Shown: positions 12,560-26,200 of the stretch, piece after piece
How the letters are laid out: every line of letters begins with the position of its first letter
Position numbering within the stretch: position 1 is the first letter of the stretch
NCBI GenBank assembly: GCA_002633005.1
Contig: NMRA01000258.1
Span: 95,288 to 157,287, forward strand
Origin: Phoronis australis
Lineage: Eukaryota > Phoronida > Phoronidae
Length of the DNA stretch: 62,000 bases
Direction of reading: 5' to 3'
The notes under the pieces: generated by a model
What the model was told of the DNA's origin: nothing
The model's input: the letters and a program-made list of their open reading frames with translations, nothing else
Databases searched by the model: none
Program-made: the position numbers and the translations under genes

Positions 12560-14370
12560 CTACAAAGCAAAGCATACTTAGCTGTACACGCATGCTCACA
12601 TACAACACAACTCAGGGTCCAACTTGACCCCTACCAGCTGGTGACATGCAACCTTCTATTACCAATGTCAATTTCAGCCTGAACCTACTTGCTAAATGTG
12701 ACTTTTGGCAATTTCAAATTTTAATTCCTCACCTTACCAAACAGGACCAAAAAATTTAAAACCAGTAGTGCGAATAGCTGATTCACCTGAATTACCACAA
12801 CAATTTTGGTGGAATTTCTGTTTGACCAAGTTATGTGACCTGCAAGCATTTAAAGTGGATCTTGTACTCTAACTCCTTATCTCTGTCATTGCCTGGTCAA
12901 ATCAGTTAGAAACCCAACATATATGAAGTACATTGAAAATTGCCAAATGTTTTTAAGAATGCGTTTTGTGTCGAAAATGATCAACCGTAAATCACTCAAT
13001 TGTGTCCAGTAAGTATCGTGGTGTGGTGTTGGGGAAAAACACTGCAAGATACGGGCTTTGTGAGCCCCTTAGGCATGTCATTAGGTCAAAGGTCACCCAT
13101 TTGCAGAATTTTTTGTTTCCACATTTACAAGTTGTTCTGCTATACATCAATATAGTTAGCAGCATGCAAATACATCTTAACATCTGAAAGGTTCACATAT
13201 CATCGTCACTTTGATCATCTGTGTGCCAATTCCAAATCAGTAATCAAATCTTCCTTAGTGAGACTGATACAAATTTGAGAAATCCTATTAGAAAAATTTT
13301 ACTTCTCTTAATTATGGACATCAGACTGATATAAACACTATTGATGTAGATCAAAATTGTGTTTTTGTATATTACTTGTACTATATTGATAACAAAACGT
13401 TTTAAGTGCATTTTCCTTAAGGTACACTGGTTGAAGTGATCCCCAGGTAACACTTCACTGATTATACTTACTTGTATTTACATCAAAACTCTTGGTGTTT
13501 TCCTTAAAGTGCGAATGTGTATGCAAAATGTTCTTGGCTACTGCCAAATTCATCCCCATAATGTTTATGTTTTGATGGTTTATTTAGGTCACTTAACTAG
13601 GTGAGGCAGTACCAAAACATATTCGGAGAAGGCAGAAATCAACAAGCTGCTACACAACTTTCAAAGTTGGTGCAAGGATAACTATCAACTGTTAGATAAA
13701 GTTACTCATTCATTTAAAATTCTATCCATATTTAGTAAATTATCGGCGAAGTGACTCCGAACTGCAATGGCTTAGAACTACCACTTGGACATTGAATACT
13801 AAAGCTTAGACAGGGTTAAGCGTAATTAAGCTGTATCTTCCAGAATACAGGGTGGATTAGGATGTGCCACAGCCTATTTCTCAGCAGGTCTTTCCAGATA
13901 CTAGCAGTCACCCATTAACCCCGTCTGGAATTGGCAAATTTACTGTACTTCCACTAGCACACTGGTTAATGACCAAATTGACTTGGTCTCGAATAACGGG
14001 TAATGGGCGTTACTGGTTGTCTTTTACTATTCAGAACCCGGGATAGTTGCATGTAACTTTCACTCTATCCCATTGATTCCTGACCAAAGGCTGTTGTTGT
14101 CTAAGCAAAGTTTAGAATATGTGAATGACTAATGACTGTGGGAGGCGTGTCACTGTCACCAATGTTCCGGGACTGGTCAACTCAGGGCAGACAGAGAAAA
14201 ACACCGCTGGCTGTCAAGAGACAAATGCCAAGGTTTATACTATTGTCGCAACATTCTGTCAATACATACGCAAAAATATCAGTCTCAAAATACTTACAGT
14301 GACAAATGCGTTAACGGAATTTAAAATTACACGCCAGAACGATAACAAGAAATAAGTTTTGCCTCAGGAA
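12560..14370. other. Upstream or 5' UTR-intron region of AP2A, no coding exon seen
   Basis: This is non-coding sequence upstream of the AP2A start codon, probably a 5' UTR intron because a splice acceptor precedes the ATG exon. Short open frames exist on both strands without recognisable products. Confidence 0.45.
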
Positions 14371-14379
14371 GAGGGAGGT

Positions 14380-14790
14380 CACTGCCAAAAAATGGCCGCC
14401 ATTCACTCGGCGCTGAAAAAGAGGCTCGATACACCCACTTCAAGAACAATCTGCGTTGGGCAAAGCACCCAACAAAAGCATTTTAGAGATTCAATTTATA
14501 TTATATATCCAAAAGAAGAATCTAAATAATAACTATATGATAATAATATAGAAAATGTTTTGACACTATTTTTGCATTGAGGCTAAAAGCCACTGGAGAA
14601 GCAGAGCAAATCGATCAACCAATCATATTCCAGAACCGGTCAGGGTCCAGGAATCGTGACGTCATTACCAAGGAGATCCAATGGACGTTCCAAGCCGAAA
14701 TGACAAGAACAAGCAAGTAGAGGATGAATGCTGCTCTATAATCTTAACGCAGGCATCTGTTGTTTAAGTTAGTTTAAAAGGTGAGACATG
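14380..14790. promoter_or_regulatory. Candidate shared (bidirectional) promoter of AP2A and DCDC1
   Basis: AP2A (minus) and DCDC1 (plus) diverge around this segment. It contains a perfect CRE palindrome tgacgtca at 14657-14664, CCAAT boxes at 14619-14623 and 14678-14682, and an atggccgccat element near 14395 resembling a YY1-type initiator on the minus strand. A possible non-coding first exon of DCDC1 ends at 14780 with the donor-like aaaag/gtgaga. The motifs are read directly; promoter function is inferred. Confidence 0.45.
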
Positions 14791-15868
14791 AGAAACTGTG
14801 TAAAAGTGAATGACATTGGAAATGTTGCTTGCTAAGTTGTAGGGTTCTTTTGTTATAACCCTTGAGTTGACAGTTTCTCTTTAGTTCAGACGACAAATAA
14901 CAGATAACCACTCACTAACTAAATAACTAAGTACTAGCATAATTAAAGACACGGGACTATCTAGGTAGAAACCTAGTGAAACACAATTTGGATTACATAA
15001 AAATTAAAGCCTTACAAACAGTCTATGAAATGGTCCTAAAACTGATACTCATGACAGTCCATGACTATTTATCAACAACTTGCAGTAGAGACCATTGCCA
15101 TCTCATAGGCCCTCCATACGCTGGAAGCATTTCGACAATAATGACACACTGATTAAACCATCAAATTTAGTCATATTTCTAAAAATACCTTTTGCACATA
15201 GACGAACACCTTAGGAGTCCGTTGGTCAGGTCTCTATAATTCTTTCCAACTCGTCCAAATACTCCTGTAATAAAACTTTTTTTGAACAGCCCTTTATTCA
15301 GTTGTCCAAACCGGCAACTGGTCTGATTTTTACGCTGCTCGTGCCAGGGGACATGATATGTCATACACACTTGTTGAGTATTTATCAAATAGGTTACAGG
15401 TGCTTGATGGTTTTATTTTTAATTCACGGACCCATTGCTTGATGCGGACCTTTATTAAATTGCCAAAGTATGCTGCAACACCCCGCAATTAGTGTCTCAA
15501 CTGATTGTTTTTTGGTTTTAAAAGTCTGTATCAGTTATCAGCTGGAAAGTATGCTCAGGGAGTCTAACGTTAACCCTGGCAGCAAATAACGACCTCTTTT
15601 TGGCTCAACTTGAGGTATGCAGCTTAGTCCTGGCCTTGGTGTAAAGCTGTTTTCAGGTTCAGTTCAATGCTCAGCTAGCTATCAGGGTGCAGCTAAGTAA
15701 TGAAGGCTATATGCCCAATAACCAACTTAAGTTTCATAATCCTTACACCATTTAAAAGAAGTGCCAGTTGGTTCTACAAGGTTTTTAACACCAAGACAAG
15801 ATATAGCATCTTCAACTCCCTGAGTTCACAGAGTCTTAATTTCACCACTTTAATCCATCTGTTTCAGA
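14791..15868 (+). other. Probable 5' UTR intron of DCDC1
   Basis: The sequence between the donor-like site at 14781 and the acceptor ctgtttcag ending at 15868, four bases before the DCDC1 start codon, is probably a 5' UTR intron. No coding sequence is recognised. Confidence 0.4.
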
Positions 15869-15871
15869 AGT

Positions 15872-17238
15872 ATGTCTCAGCCAGGGACTGGCAAAGCCCG
15901 GTGTGGTCTTGATAGGCCCACAAGTGCAGGTAAACCCCCCAAACCACCACGCAGTACTGGTACTGCCAGTTACGAAGACTTGATTGTAGCTCAGTACCTG
16001 GATGGAATTAAGAAAGAGCCCCCATATGCCAAGCCAGGGTAAGTCACTTGTTCTCTTCTAAGAAACATGTTATCTTTAAAAACCTTTGTTTATTTCTATG
16101 TATTGGGGTAGAACCGTTTTGAAAGATTTTAATACGTGAATTCTAATTTTACATAATGCATTGTGGACTGAGCTTTTGTAAATGATTGCTTGGTTTGTCT
16201 CCTTGAATTTGATTCATTGTAGTTTCTCCTGAAATTTTACCATTGAACTAATTAGCACTGCATGAAATAGCTTAAGTAATTAGAGCACTCTGTTTCACAT
16301 GCCCTGACTTAATTCAGAAAGAATGCTCATTAAGTCAACCTTTCTGAATAAATTACTTGAATTCACATCCTAAGCAAAAAGCTTAAGTGGTCTATTTTCA
16401 ACCAATTGTTTCCTAAATTCCCAATGATTGAAAAATCTTAATTCAATATTGTCTTAAAATCTGGGATAATTGAAGTGCCTCTAAATATAAAGATATCTCA
16501 AGTCTTCATTTTTGAAGGCAGATGTCTCTGTTGTTCAAAAGAGAAACAAAAATCTTAGGCATGGGTCCCTCGGCCATGAACGATAAAATAAGTTTACAAT
16601 TTCAGAGAATTGACCCACGCTCTGCAAAGAAATCAATGTTCAAAACTACTGAAAGCAATGAAAAAGCTGTTAACGATATGCAACGTAATTGATTTAACAT
16701 GAGAAGTCTTGGAATGATGTGAACTGGTGCCAAATATCTTAGTTTTATTGGGAAACTTGCATTAAAAAATTCAAACTCGTGTAGGTTTTCAAATTTGACG
16801 CAAGTAAGTCGAATTGATCAAGTTATAGCTGAAACCCAGCAACAGATCAAAACAGGTTGCAGAGCCCCCTAGTTTGTGTTTATGTCATACTGTGCCTCAC
16901 TTAATGAGTGACACATCCCAAACTGCTAAAAAGCCATAGACTGTTTGTGACTAATGCCTTTCCTCTTGCAGAGATAAACAAACTCCATCTCCATACCTTC
17001 AAAAACTTCCACACACAAACATAGTGCCCACTCCAGGAATGGTCAATGGTGCCCAGCAAGGGGATCGCAGTCGTCCTGTCTCTGCGTCAGCCGCTGGACG
17101 TTCGCGGTCAACTGGTAAACCAAAAATTGACGCAAAGTTCATTGCTGACCCTAGCTTATGGGACCCTGCCACACCCAGAGATGCAAAGGATAAGTCAATG
17201 AGGAGGCGCCCCTTGAGTGCTCCCGCTGCAAAATACAG
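15872..17238 (+). CDS. DCDC1: DCDC1 exons 1-2: disordered basic N terminus
   Basis: Exons 15872-16038 and 16972-17238 encode residues 1-145. The segment is low-complexity, rich in Ser, Pro, Arg and Lys, with PTPGMVNGAQQ and MRRRPLSAPAAKY. It contains a short acidic helix-like piece, YEDLIVAQYLDGIKKE. No folded domain is visible. A basic disordered tail beside a DCX module is typical of microtubule-binding proteins; a role in binding is inferred. Confidence 0.9.
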
Positions 17239-20200
17239 GTGTGTACTGATCTATGTGTCGTAACTTACTGGTCAAGTATTCCTCTGCTATACAAATTGGA
17301 TTCACTCATGGCCTCATGCAGTGTTTGTAAATTACAGGGCTGATATGGCATTGAAATCAGTTTGAATTGTTTATATTGTACGCCATTCATAATCTGGCTA
17401 AAACACTGGAAGAATTTTCACCAGCAATTAATATGTTGAGAGCGAATTCAAAACACCAGGAGCATGTAAGTGGTTGCACAGAATTCTTTTCTGGAGCTTT
17501 TGTAGTGGTTTTAGTTATGTCAAAATTGTAGGCATTTCCATCAGTACTTTTGGTACCAGACAACTTACTGCATAGGACACTCGTGCACTGATGAACGAAG
17601 CCTTTGCTTACCACTACATTGATTATAATAATTTATTGCCCTGAGGAATTTGTGCTTTGACAACAATTTTCACTTTAAAAGCAGTTTGAGTGGAACGCCT
17701 GCATTTTGTCACTGACCAATTGCTAGACTAAGTGTTTTCACCAATCATGTCAGTGAATCTACTATTAGATATAAACACTATTTACCATGTTTCGACACGC
17801 AATTATGTAACCAGGATAATCCGTAGATAAGCCCATGGGCATGTATTCGGAAAATGAAAATTTTCAGGCGTTTAGTAACACCAAATAAATGCCCAGGTGT
17901 TTGTTCGGAAAAGGGGGGCCTATAAACAGAAAGTCATAGTTTTGCCGACTTTGACATTTTTATGCACCAAACATATTTATATGTGGACGCATTATGCCGT
18001 CATATCCGTCCGGCGTCTGGTGTCCGGCGTCTGGTGTCCGGCGTCCGGCGTCCGGCGTCCGGCGTCTGCTGCTCTATCTCTAAAACGCCTTGACGTATCT
18101 TCATGAAATTTTGCACATGTGTTCCTTCTGTGGATGGGACGGCATGAGCGAACTTTTGGACAGATCCGACTACCGGTGTGCCCCCTATTGGCAATTTTAG
18201 TTTCTTACGTTTACCTCTGTATCTTCAAAAGTCCTGAACGGAATTTCATAAAATTTGGTATATTGGCACCTATTAGTGAGATGACATTGTCCTCCCGTTT
18301 TTGAATGGATTCAACGTAGTTTGCACCACCTAGTGGCCAGTTTTACTGTTTTCGAGTCTTCCCCACTATCAACCAAACCACTCAAAGGATGATTGTGAAA
18401 ATTGGCACGTATGTTCTGACTATGAAGTGGACGGATGATGATGATTTTCCGACGATTTCGACTACTGTGGCGCCTGCTAGTGGCAGTTTTTTTTTTTTTG
18501 CGCCTATGGCTGTATCTTCTAAACCGTTCGAAGGTTTTTTACTAAATTTAATAAATTAGTGTATTTATATGATGTTGACAACGGAGGACAACGACTTTCG
18601 AACGGATCTAACTACTGGTGTGCCACCTAGTGACAATTTCATTTTTTTACGTTTACCTCTGTATGTTCAAAGGTCCTCACCGTATTTTCATAAATTTGGC
18701 ATAGAGGCATCTGTTAATGAGGTGACGCAATCTCTCCGTTTTCAGATGGATTCGACCTAGTTTGCACCATCTAGTGGCCACTTTTACTGTTTTCGAGTAA
18801 TGGCTGACATTGGAGCATTGCACAAAGGTGTCTCTTTTTCCTCTGAGCTTTTTCTTACTTGTGAATATGTGCAAGGGATTGATCGAGAAACTGGGTATAA
18901 TTGCAAAAGCAATTTCTGGGGCTTTGCTCATATTTTATTTTACTTTAATATGTGTTTTTAAATTTTATGTTAATAAATGCATAGTTCGCCAACACCTTGC
19001 TCATTTTCATAAATGGTAAATGCTCCAAAAAACGGAATTTGTGACAAAAAGTTGACGCTGAGTGGGTTTTAATGAGGAAATTTTCCGAATAAATGCCCCA
19101 CTATCTGGGCGCTTCACACCAAGAGTTGTAAAACCAAATAAACACCCATAGGCGTTTATATGGTATAATTTTCTGAATAACTCCCATGGGCATTTCGTCT
19201 TGTGGGCTTATCAGCGGAAAATCCTGGTATGATCTTTCTGAATGTTCACATTCTTGATAACACTGTATGTCAGTTTCCAAACAACATGAAAGTGGAGGAT
19301 AACTGATTTTCATGCAATTGAGCACAATATTCTGATGACTTATATATAAACATGTTGCATCTCTTGCAATTGTCTCACTATAATCTCATTAAACTCTGTC
19401 TTGTAACTCAATGGCAGCTATTGTTACGCAGTGATTACAAGTGTCAAACCTGATTACCATGCAGCCGAGAGTGTTTTTAATGCAAAAACCTTGTTCCTCA
19501 TCTTGTTTATCAATTATTCATTAACTTGTCATAAATGTTTTGAACGTTGCCTTAGTGAATAATTTCAGTGAACAATATTGTCACTTGTCCTTGAGCTAGG
19601 TAATACCTGTCTCCACCATTGTTCAGTAAACTGTTCTGATTTTAATAAGTTCGTGAATGTTTCTGCTTTTCAAAGGTGCCACAGGCGGTAAGAGATTGAT
19701 GTTGTTAATAGATAGAATGTAATATGTTATTTTCTTCTCTGTAGATCTTGGACTATTATGTCCATACTAAAGTAGAACCTCTTTGTTTCACAATTTAAAC
19801 AGAGTCTAACTTACAGTTTGGTAGCCCGTTAAGTCAGTAATACTCGGTTTCTTTTGTTACAATATTGTTTAATAGATGGACACGAGCTCACAATCAATTT
19901 GTTACTCAGCCAGACTGTAGTATATCCATTATGTATCAGTTATATTCTGTTTGACTTAATGTGCCTCATAGTTGGAGGTAGTTCATGGACAGAGAGTATT
20001 ATTTGGAGTTTCCAAGAAGTCCAGCAGTTTGTATTGTAATTAACCCAAAGCATAACTCCATGCTACAGTAAACATGGAGTGGCTTATGTTATACATCTCT
20101 TTCTTATGTAACAATCGTTCACTTCATTATGTACTTAACACCTGTCCAGTCATTTGGTAATGAGGAAAGGTTTGGAACTTTGCTCCAAAATGTTGACCTG

Positions 20201-23200
20201 GACTTTTAAATCTGAGAATGACTTAAATAATTGTATAAGACTGCAGTGTTTTATCAACATTACTACTCTGTCATATGTATCATTGAAGCTCTTGTTTGTT
20301 CAGTTATTCAAGTTGCTTAATGTTTCTTCCAGACGCCCTGTATCTGCCTATACCAGCCCGTGTGGGCGCAAATCAAAGCCTCTTTATCGCCAGATTTCTC
20401 GCCCTGTTGTGGCCACTGCTTTTAAGAATGGAACCAGAGATGTGTATGCGCGGATAGCAGTGCCATCTATCAAAATGGTTTGTATTAAGGAATAGTAGAT
20501 TGTGTTAAGCTCAAGAAATATGTCATTTTATGATGCAATGCTTTTCGAAAATACATTCAAGTCATTTTATTTGATTACTGTTGTGTCAGTTTACAAAAAC
20601 TGAAGTGTCAGAACATATTTTTGCGTGATTTAACAGCTGCATATAATTTTATTGTGAATCTATGATATGTACTTTTTTCAAAGTTGTTAGATTAAAAGAT
20701 AATCGTTAAGGCGCCAGGTGTTTTTGCTGTTTAAATATTACTAACTAATAGTTTGCTATGTGTAGTTAGCTGTACTGTAGTCAGTCACCTGTGATTAACT
20801 GCATAATGACTAATGTTCCTGTTAGCTGTTGGAGATGTGCACAACCAAGCTGCAGTTAACGTCAGCTGCACGACGTGTATTCCTGGATGACGGATTAGAG
20901 GTGTGGCATGTTGAAGACATCCCGCGGGACTCAGAGATATACATCTCACAAGGAGAAGACTTCAAGAACCCGTACAAGACAGCAAAAGGTCAGTGCATGA
21001 TCCTGGCACTTCAAATTGAAACCTTGCTTGTGTTCTTGACTTTCTTTTATTAGTATTTTGTAAACCATGATCTGTTATGCCTCTTGGAATAATTCATATT
21101 GAATTTAATAAGAGTTATCTGTATCACTAGTGGTGTTGTCAAATTCTTTACTTTTAGATTAATTTCATAATATTTGTAAGGGCTTGTTTTTGTAATATTT
21201 TTGTTGATGTATATTATGTATCCATGCCTTCAAATCAAAAATTGCAAAGAATTCTTGGTCAACTGCAGATAATGAGTAAAATATCAGCCATTCTGGAACT
21301 TAATGGAAATGTTCCTCCTATCATTAGAAGGCTAAGATGCTACTTTGGCAAGGGGGTTGACTCTGTAGATGGAATCCTCAGAATTGGAATCAAACAGAAA
21401 CTGATTGTGATACTGACATCACTCAAGCCCAACTGTGTTATGAGGCTCAAGTTTATTTAATTCTTGGTCGAAGGCTATTGGACTATTTCAAATTTTTATT
21501 TAAAAAATGTTGCAGGGCACTTCCTTTTTCCACAAATTTGCCAAAATTAACCCATCTTGCAGACATCCCGAGAAGTAGTGGAATTTTTTAAATTTTGATC
21601 ATCTCTGCAAAGTAGTAGTCAATAGTTTCTCAATTCTCTAGTGAGTGCACCATCCTTAGCCTGATTGCAACTAAGTGTATATTTTTTAGCAATATCTCAA
21701 CACAATAATTTATCCATTCAACTGGTATATTTTTTTCAGACAATAATAAACTAAAGGCATCTGCCAGCTGGACTATGAATGGAGTTGTTTTCCAAAATGA
21801 GCCCAAAAAGAGGAAGAAGAAGTGTATGCTGTCCAAAAGATTCAGGTACTCGTCATCTACATTCAAAATTTTGTTTCATAGTTTTAGCATTTTAGTTTCA
21901 GAACTTATCAGAGTAGAGATTCATTGGCTGTAAAACATTAGCTTGCAAAGATCGTGGCAAAAATTCCTTCACTTTTAATTGGACATCCCATTATCTTGCT
22001 AGGATAGGCTAGTAAGCTCCGAAGCACACTCACGAAACTCTTGCCTTTCACTCGCGTGCTTTTGCGAGTCTTTGCTCTTCTCATGTCAAGGAACTGTGTC
22101 TATGCAATGGTGGGGTATTGATGAAGCTGGCTCACTTTCAGTACATTGAATGTGAACAGTATTTTGTAATTTAGTAGCTACTGACTTGCTCTTTTTGAAT
22201 TCTGTGCTGATAACATAACTGCTGCCTTGTAAAGTAAATCAGTGTGCCAGTCCCCAGGTAAATTGATTTTTGAATTCATCTCATTACAGAGAGTTGAACT
22301 TTGGTGCTGGTAAAACTCGCCGTGTTCTGGTCTTCAGGAATGGAAAGGGAGTTGAACCTATTGAAGTGGTAGCTAACTTGGACAATTATGATGAAGTAAG
22401 TGTTTTGTCATAATTAATTATTAGGTGTTCTCTCTTCAGGTTGGTTCCGTACTCAATAATAGTAATAGTTTAATAAACTCCTAGTTGTACAGAAATCAAA
22501 ATTAACAAACTTCAGTAAACTGTCTATTTAAACATGAAATTTGGAGATCCTTCGTGTGTTGATTATAGAATGCTTTCTATTCCATGCCGAAGGCGGAGGG
22601 CAAATAGTAAATAGTAGCGTCACTCTGTCCATCTGTTCATCCATCCATGCAGACAAATTTCCTGTGTTCAACTTCTACGTTTTCTCACCAGATGACAACC
22701 AAACTTTAAAAAAACAAACTTTTAAATTGCCATTATAATACATGTCATCGGTGTTTTGCGATTTGTCTGAGTTTTCTAGAATAATAGCCCAATCTTGATT
22801 TTCACGCATGCGTGTAAAGAAACCTTCTGTGCACAACGACCTACAAAAACATCCAGTGACTGCACTAACATCATTGTAACACTGGATCAGTCATAATGAC
22901 ATGATATGTTGTTAAAAATTCAACTCCTCTAAAACCCTATTATCCACGTCGATTGTTACCTTACCCATGATGAGCTGAGGACTGCCTGTGTATCATTTGA
23001 ACTTATAACGCAGTGTTACCTGTTGATATATCAGACATGCACTAAGTGCATGTGTACACTATAAGTAGCCAGTGTGTCACTGACGGTAATAATTTTATTT
23101 TGAGAAGAATCCTAAATCATTTAATCAATGGACATTTGTTAACAAAATGTCTGGTCAGCATGCCACCTGTTTGCCACATCACGTGACATAATGAATATAA

Positions 23201-26200
23201 GTCAGAAAAGATTTCTGCCCCAACCGGCATTAGGTCATGTGATGTGACCAACTGGTGGCGTGTTAACCATTAAAATTTTAAAATGTTTGCAATCTACATT
23301 AAATATTTTCCACGCTGGTTTAAGATTCGCATAAGGTATATATATTATAACCATTATCACACAATATTTTCCATTCATGGCCGTATTTCAGATAGGTTTG
23401 AATTGAAATCAGTGTCAACGAGAAGTGTTAAATGCCTTCTTTGCTCTTTCAGTTTCTGATCCCGTGCACAGCCAAGTTGAACCTGACTAGTCATGCTAAG
23501 ATACTGTTTGACTGGGAGGGGAATGAGATATTTGATCTTCATGACAGTGAGTTGTTGTTTTATTTTCCAGTATTACAGTGACCAGGTTTAATATTACAGT
23601 GTTCAGATATAAGGTTTAGTCTGGGCAATATTAAGGTGACCAAGTTCAATTTTGTAAATGTGAATCAGTTCAAGTTCGGGTTTCTAATGATCACTGTATT
23701 GCAATTAACTTCTGAATTGTCAAGTTCAATAGTTTTCTAATGAGCAGACTATTCAGCTAATAAGAGGTGAAGTTTGTTAGTCACTGAATTCAAATCATAA
23801 TAATCATTAAGGCCATTCAATTCTTTCCTGAGAAATTTTTGTTTAATACGTTCAACCCAGTAAACTTACTAGATGTTGCTTTGCATCTCAAGTCATATGA
23901 GGTTCGCGTATTTGGGTGAACTATAGACAACTAGTATTTTGTAGTGACGAAGTAGTGATCTTGGTTTTGAATTGTGCAGGATTGCATGGCTACATTCTGT
24001 AAACACGAGACACTCACGAGACACTTGTGGCAGAAATCTTTGCTATGGAATGAAATTGTTATTTTGTTCCCATAATTCAACATTCAAGTCTTACCAGCCA
24101 TTTACTAAAAATATGTAAGTAAGGCCTTATTAATTTTGCTTGTTGTGCATGATCTTGCATTTCTACAGAACATATATCCCAGGTAAATAAGGTGCATATT
24201 TCAAAAGTTCAGAACATTTGTATAGAACACGTTCTATACAAACCATATCTTCTCTGTCAGATCTTCTCACTTTATTTCAGTTCCTGTCCTAGACAAGTGT
24301 CTTCAGACATGGACCACGCCAGTTCTTGGTCCAGTCTGGGTATCTCTGGGTGAGGGCTTCAGTCCGTCCGGTGTACAGATATTCCTTCTGGATATTATAA
24401 GGGAGTGCAGAGACAGAGTCAAGCAGTCTGAACATTACAAGTCTCAGGTAACTAGTTCTATTTTGGGGAAATGCACTAAATTCTGACTGTACTTTTCATT
24501 GAAATTTCAATGCACTGCTTTCCAATTTTGTCTACTGATTGGATAGAATTTGCCCTAAACATAATGCTTTAAAATTTAACATTTTTGAAAGTGGGAAACA
24601 TCTGTTAGAGAGAGGAAAATCATTTGAATATATTTGGAATTAGCATTTTTTATGATACTGATTTTAAAGGTATCACATGTTCTAGTTCTGCAGTGGAATG
24701 TTGGACCCATGATTTTCTCAACCAAGGTTTAAACTAAGCTACATTTTGCTCTGTTTAGTTGGCTAAAAAATGAAAATCAGTTGTAGACCTTTACTCTGAC
24801 TTGTGAATATTCATTATCATATGATCCGATTCTATTGTTTTGACAACAAGAGCATCAAAACCATGTTTCAACGACTCACATTAAAACACTTCATATTTTA
24901 TTGGTGTTCGTCTACTTCATAATACTGCATTGACAGTAACGGCGCTTGGAGAGGGTACATTCAATAACGACGCTTGAACAGGATACATTCAAAAACGGCG
25001 CTTGGACAGAGTACATTCTGAACGGCGCATTGACAGGATACATTCAATAACACGGTGCTTGGACAGGGTACATTCAATAACAGTGCTTGGACAGGGTACA
25101 TTCAATAACAGTGCTTGGACAGGGTACACTCAATAACGGCGCATGTACAGGTTACATTCCCTGTGACTGCAGTTGGTAACAGAAATGGAATTGTATCACT
25201 GTACTGAATATTATGGAATGATTTTGTTTGAGGAACATGTCTAATTTCATTTTATCAGCTGAATAGTGTGAAATGCAGCTTTTAAGTCTAGGTTTGTTTC
25301 TACTGTGCTGTCATCTGTACCTACCTGTCTGATCTTTGTGACCATTGTTTTGTTAATTTTTGTAGTTGGAGCTGACAAAGGGTGGGGATGAGGAGCGAGC
25401 TAAGATCACTATCACCGCCATCTTGTCTATGAGTCGAACGGAAGTGGACGAAACACTGAACATTGTATGTAACTCTGCAATGCGTTCATGTTATGTACTT
25501 TGATTTAGGTGTTAGGTGTTGCTGACTGTTATGTTCTCAGTGTGGCTGTTGTAACCATACAGAGATAGCAAGGCTTCGAGTCAGTGCTCTTGTGGGTCCA
25601 TAAATCTCCATCTTTCAAAATATCATAATACAGCGTTAGGTGAAAAAAAAATAATGGACAGTGTTAAATAGCTTGGATTATATCAAAATTTAGCTCATAT
25701 TTGACTGAAAGTAAATCAAGTCAATATTGACCACTGGCTGGTTCTTGGCTTACACCATTGATGATGTGACAACTGCCAGTTAAAGCCGGGAAACTCGATT
25801 ATATAACATTTTGTCATAGAGGTAATGCTTAATGATATTTGCGAGCACAATATTCTGGCCAATGAGAAGGCCTGGTTCAAGTCACACAATATTCTGGCCA
25901 ATGAGAAGGACTGGTTCAAGTCACACAATATTCTGGCCAATGAGAAGGACTGGTTCAAGTCACACAATATTCTGGCCAATGAGAAGGACTGGTGTAAGTA
26001 GTGAGAAGCGTCTGAGTTTAACAGTTTATGTAGACTTTGGAAGAGTATGGATTGGACACTGATTAAATTTTCCAAATGAATGTAATAATCATGGTAGTTG
26101 TAAGCCTGGGATTTACATCACGCAATCTTATTTGTCTGTTTCTATACTAAATATCACAATTTAGATGATTTCTAAATCTAGTACTGGATTTGAATGTGGA

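Larger units (their letters stand above)
17810..19228. mobile_element. Non-autonomous DNA transposon with inverted termini, about 1.4 kb
   Basis: In DCDC1 intron 2 the left end reads accaggataatccgtagata and continues into agcccatgggca. The right end, reverse-complemented, reads accaggattttccgctgata and continues into agcccacaag. Subterminal blocks (ttcggaaaat, aataaatgccca, gggcatttcg) also recur in inverted orientation. A TA adjoins each end, compatible with a Tc1/mariner-like or other TA-targeting cut-and-paste element. The interior has no transposase frame; it holds a gtccggc minisatellite and five diverged ~150-bp tandem modules. Confidence 0.75.

Noticed and set aside
13615-13743. Short frame with NKLLHNFQSWCKDNYQLL, faintly like a retrotransposon reverse transcriptase segment
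   Set aside because: It is only about 40 residues long, with no catalytic motif, no flanking retroelement sequence and a stop on both sides.
15179-15560. A minus-strand frame with TYHVPWHEQRKNQTSCRFGQ
   Set aside because: It is short, broken by frameshifts or stops, and does not match a family that I know; it may be an old dispersed repeat.
25716-26075. Repetitive open frames on both strands over the 39-bp array
   Set aside because: The unit is divisible by three, so open frames on both strands are expected; there is no protein similarity.
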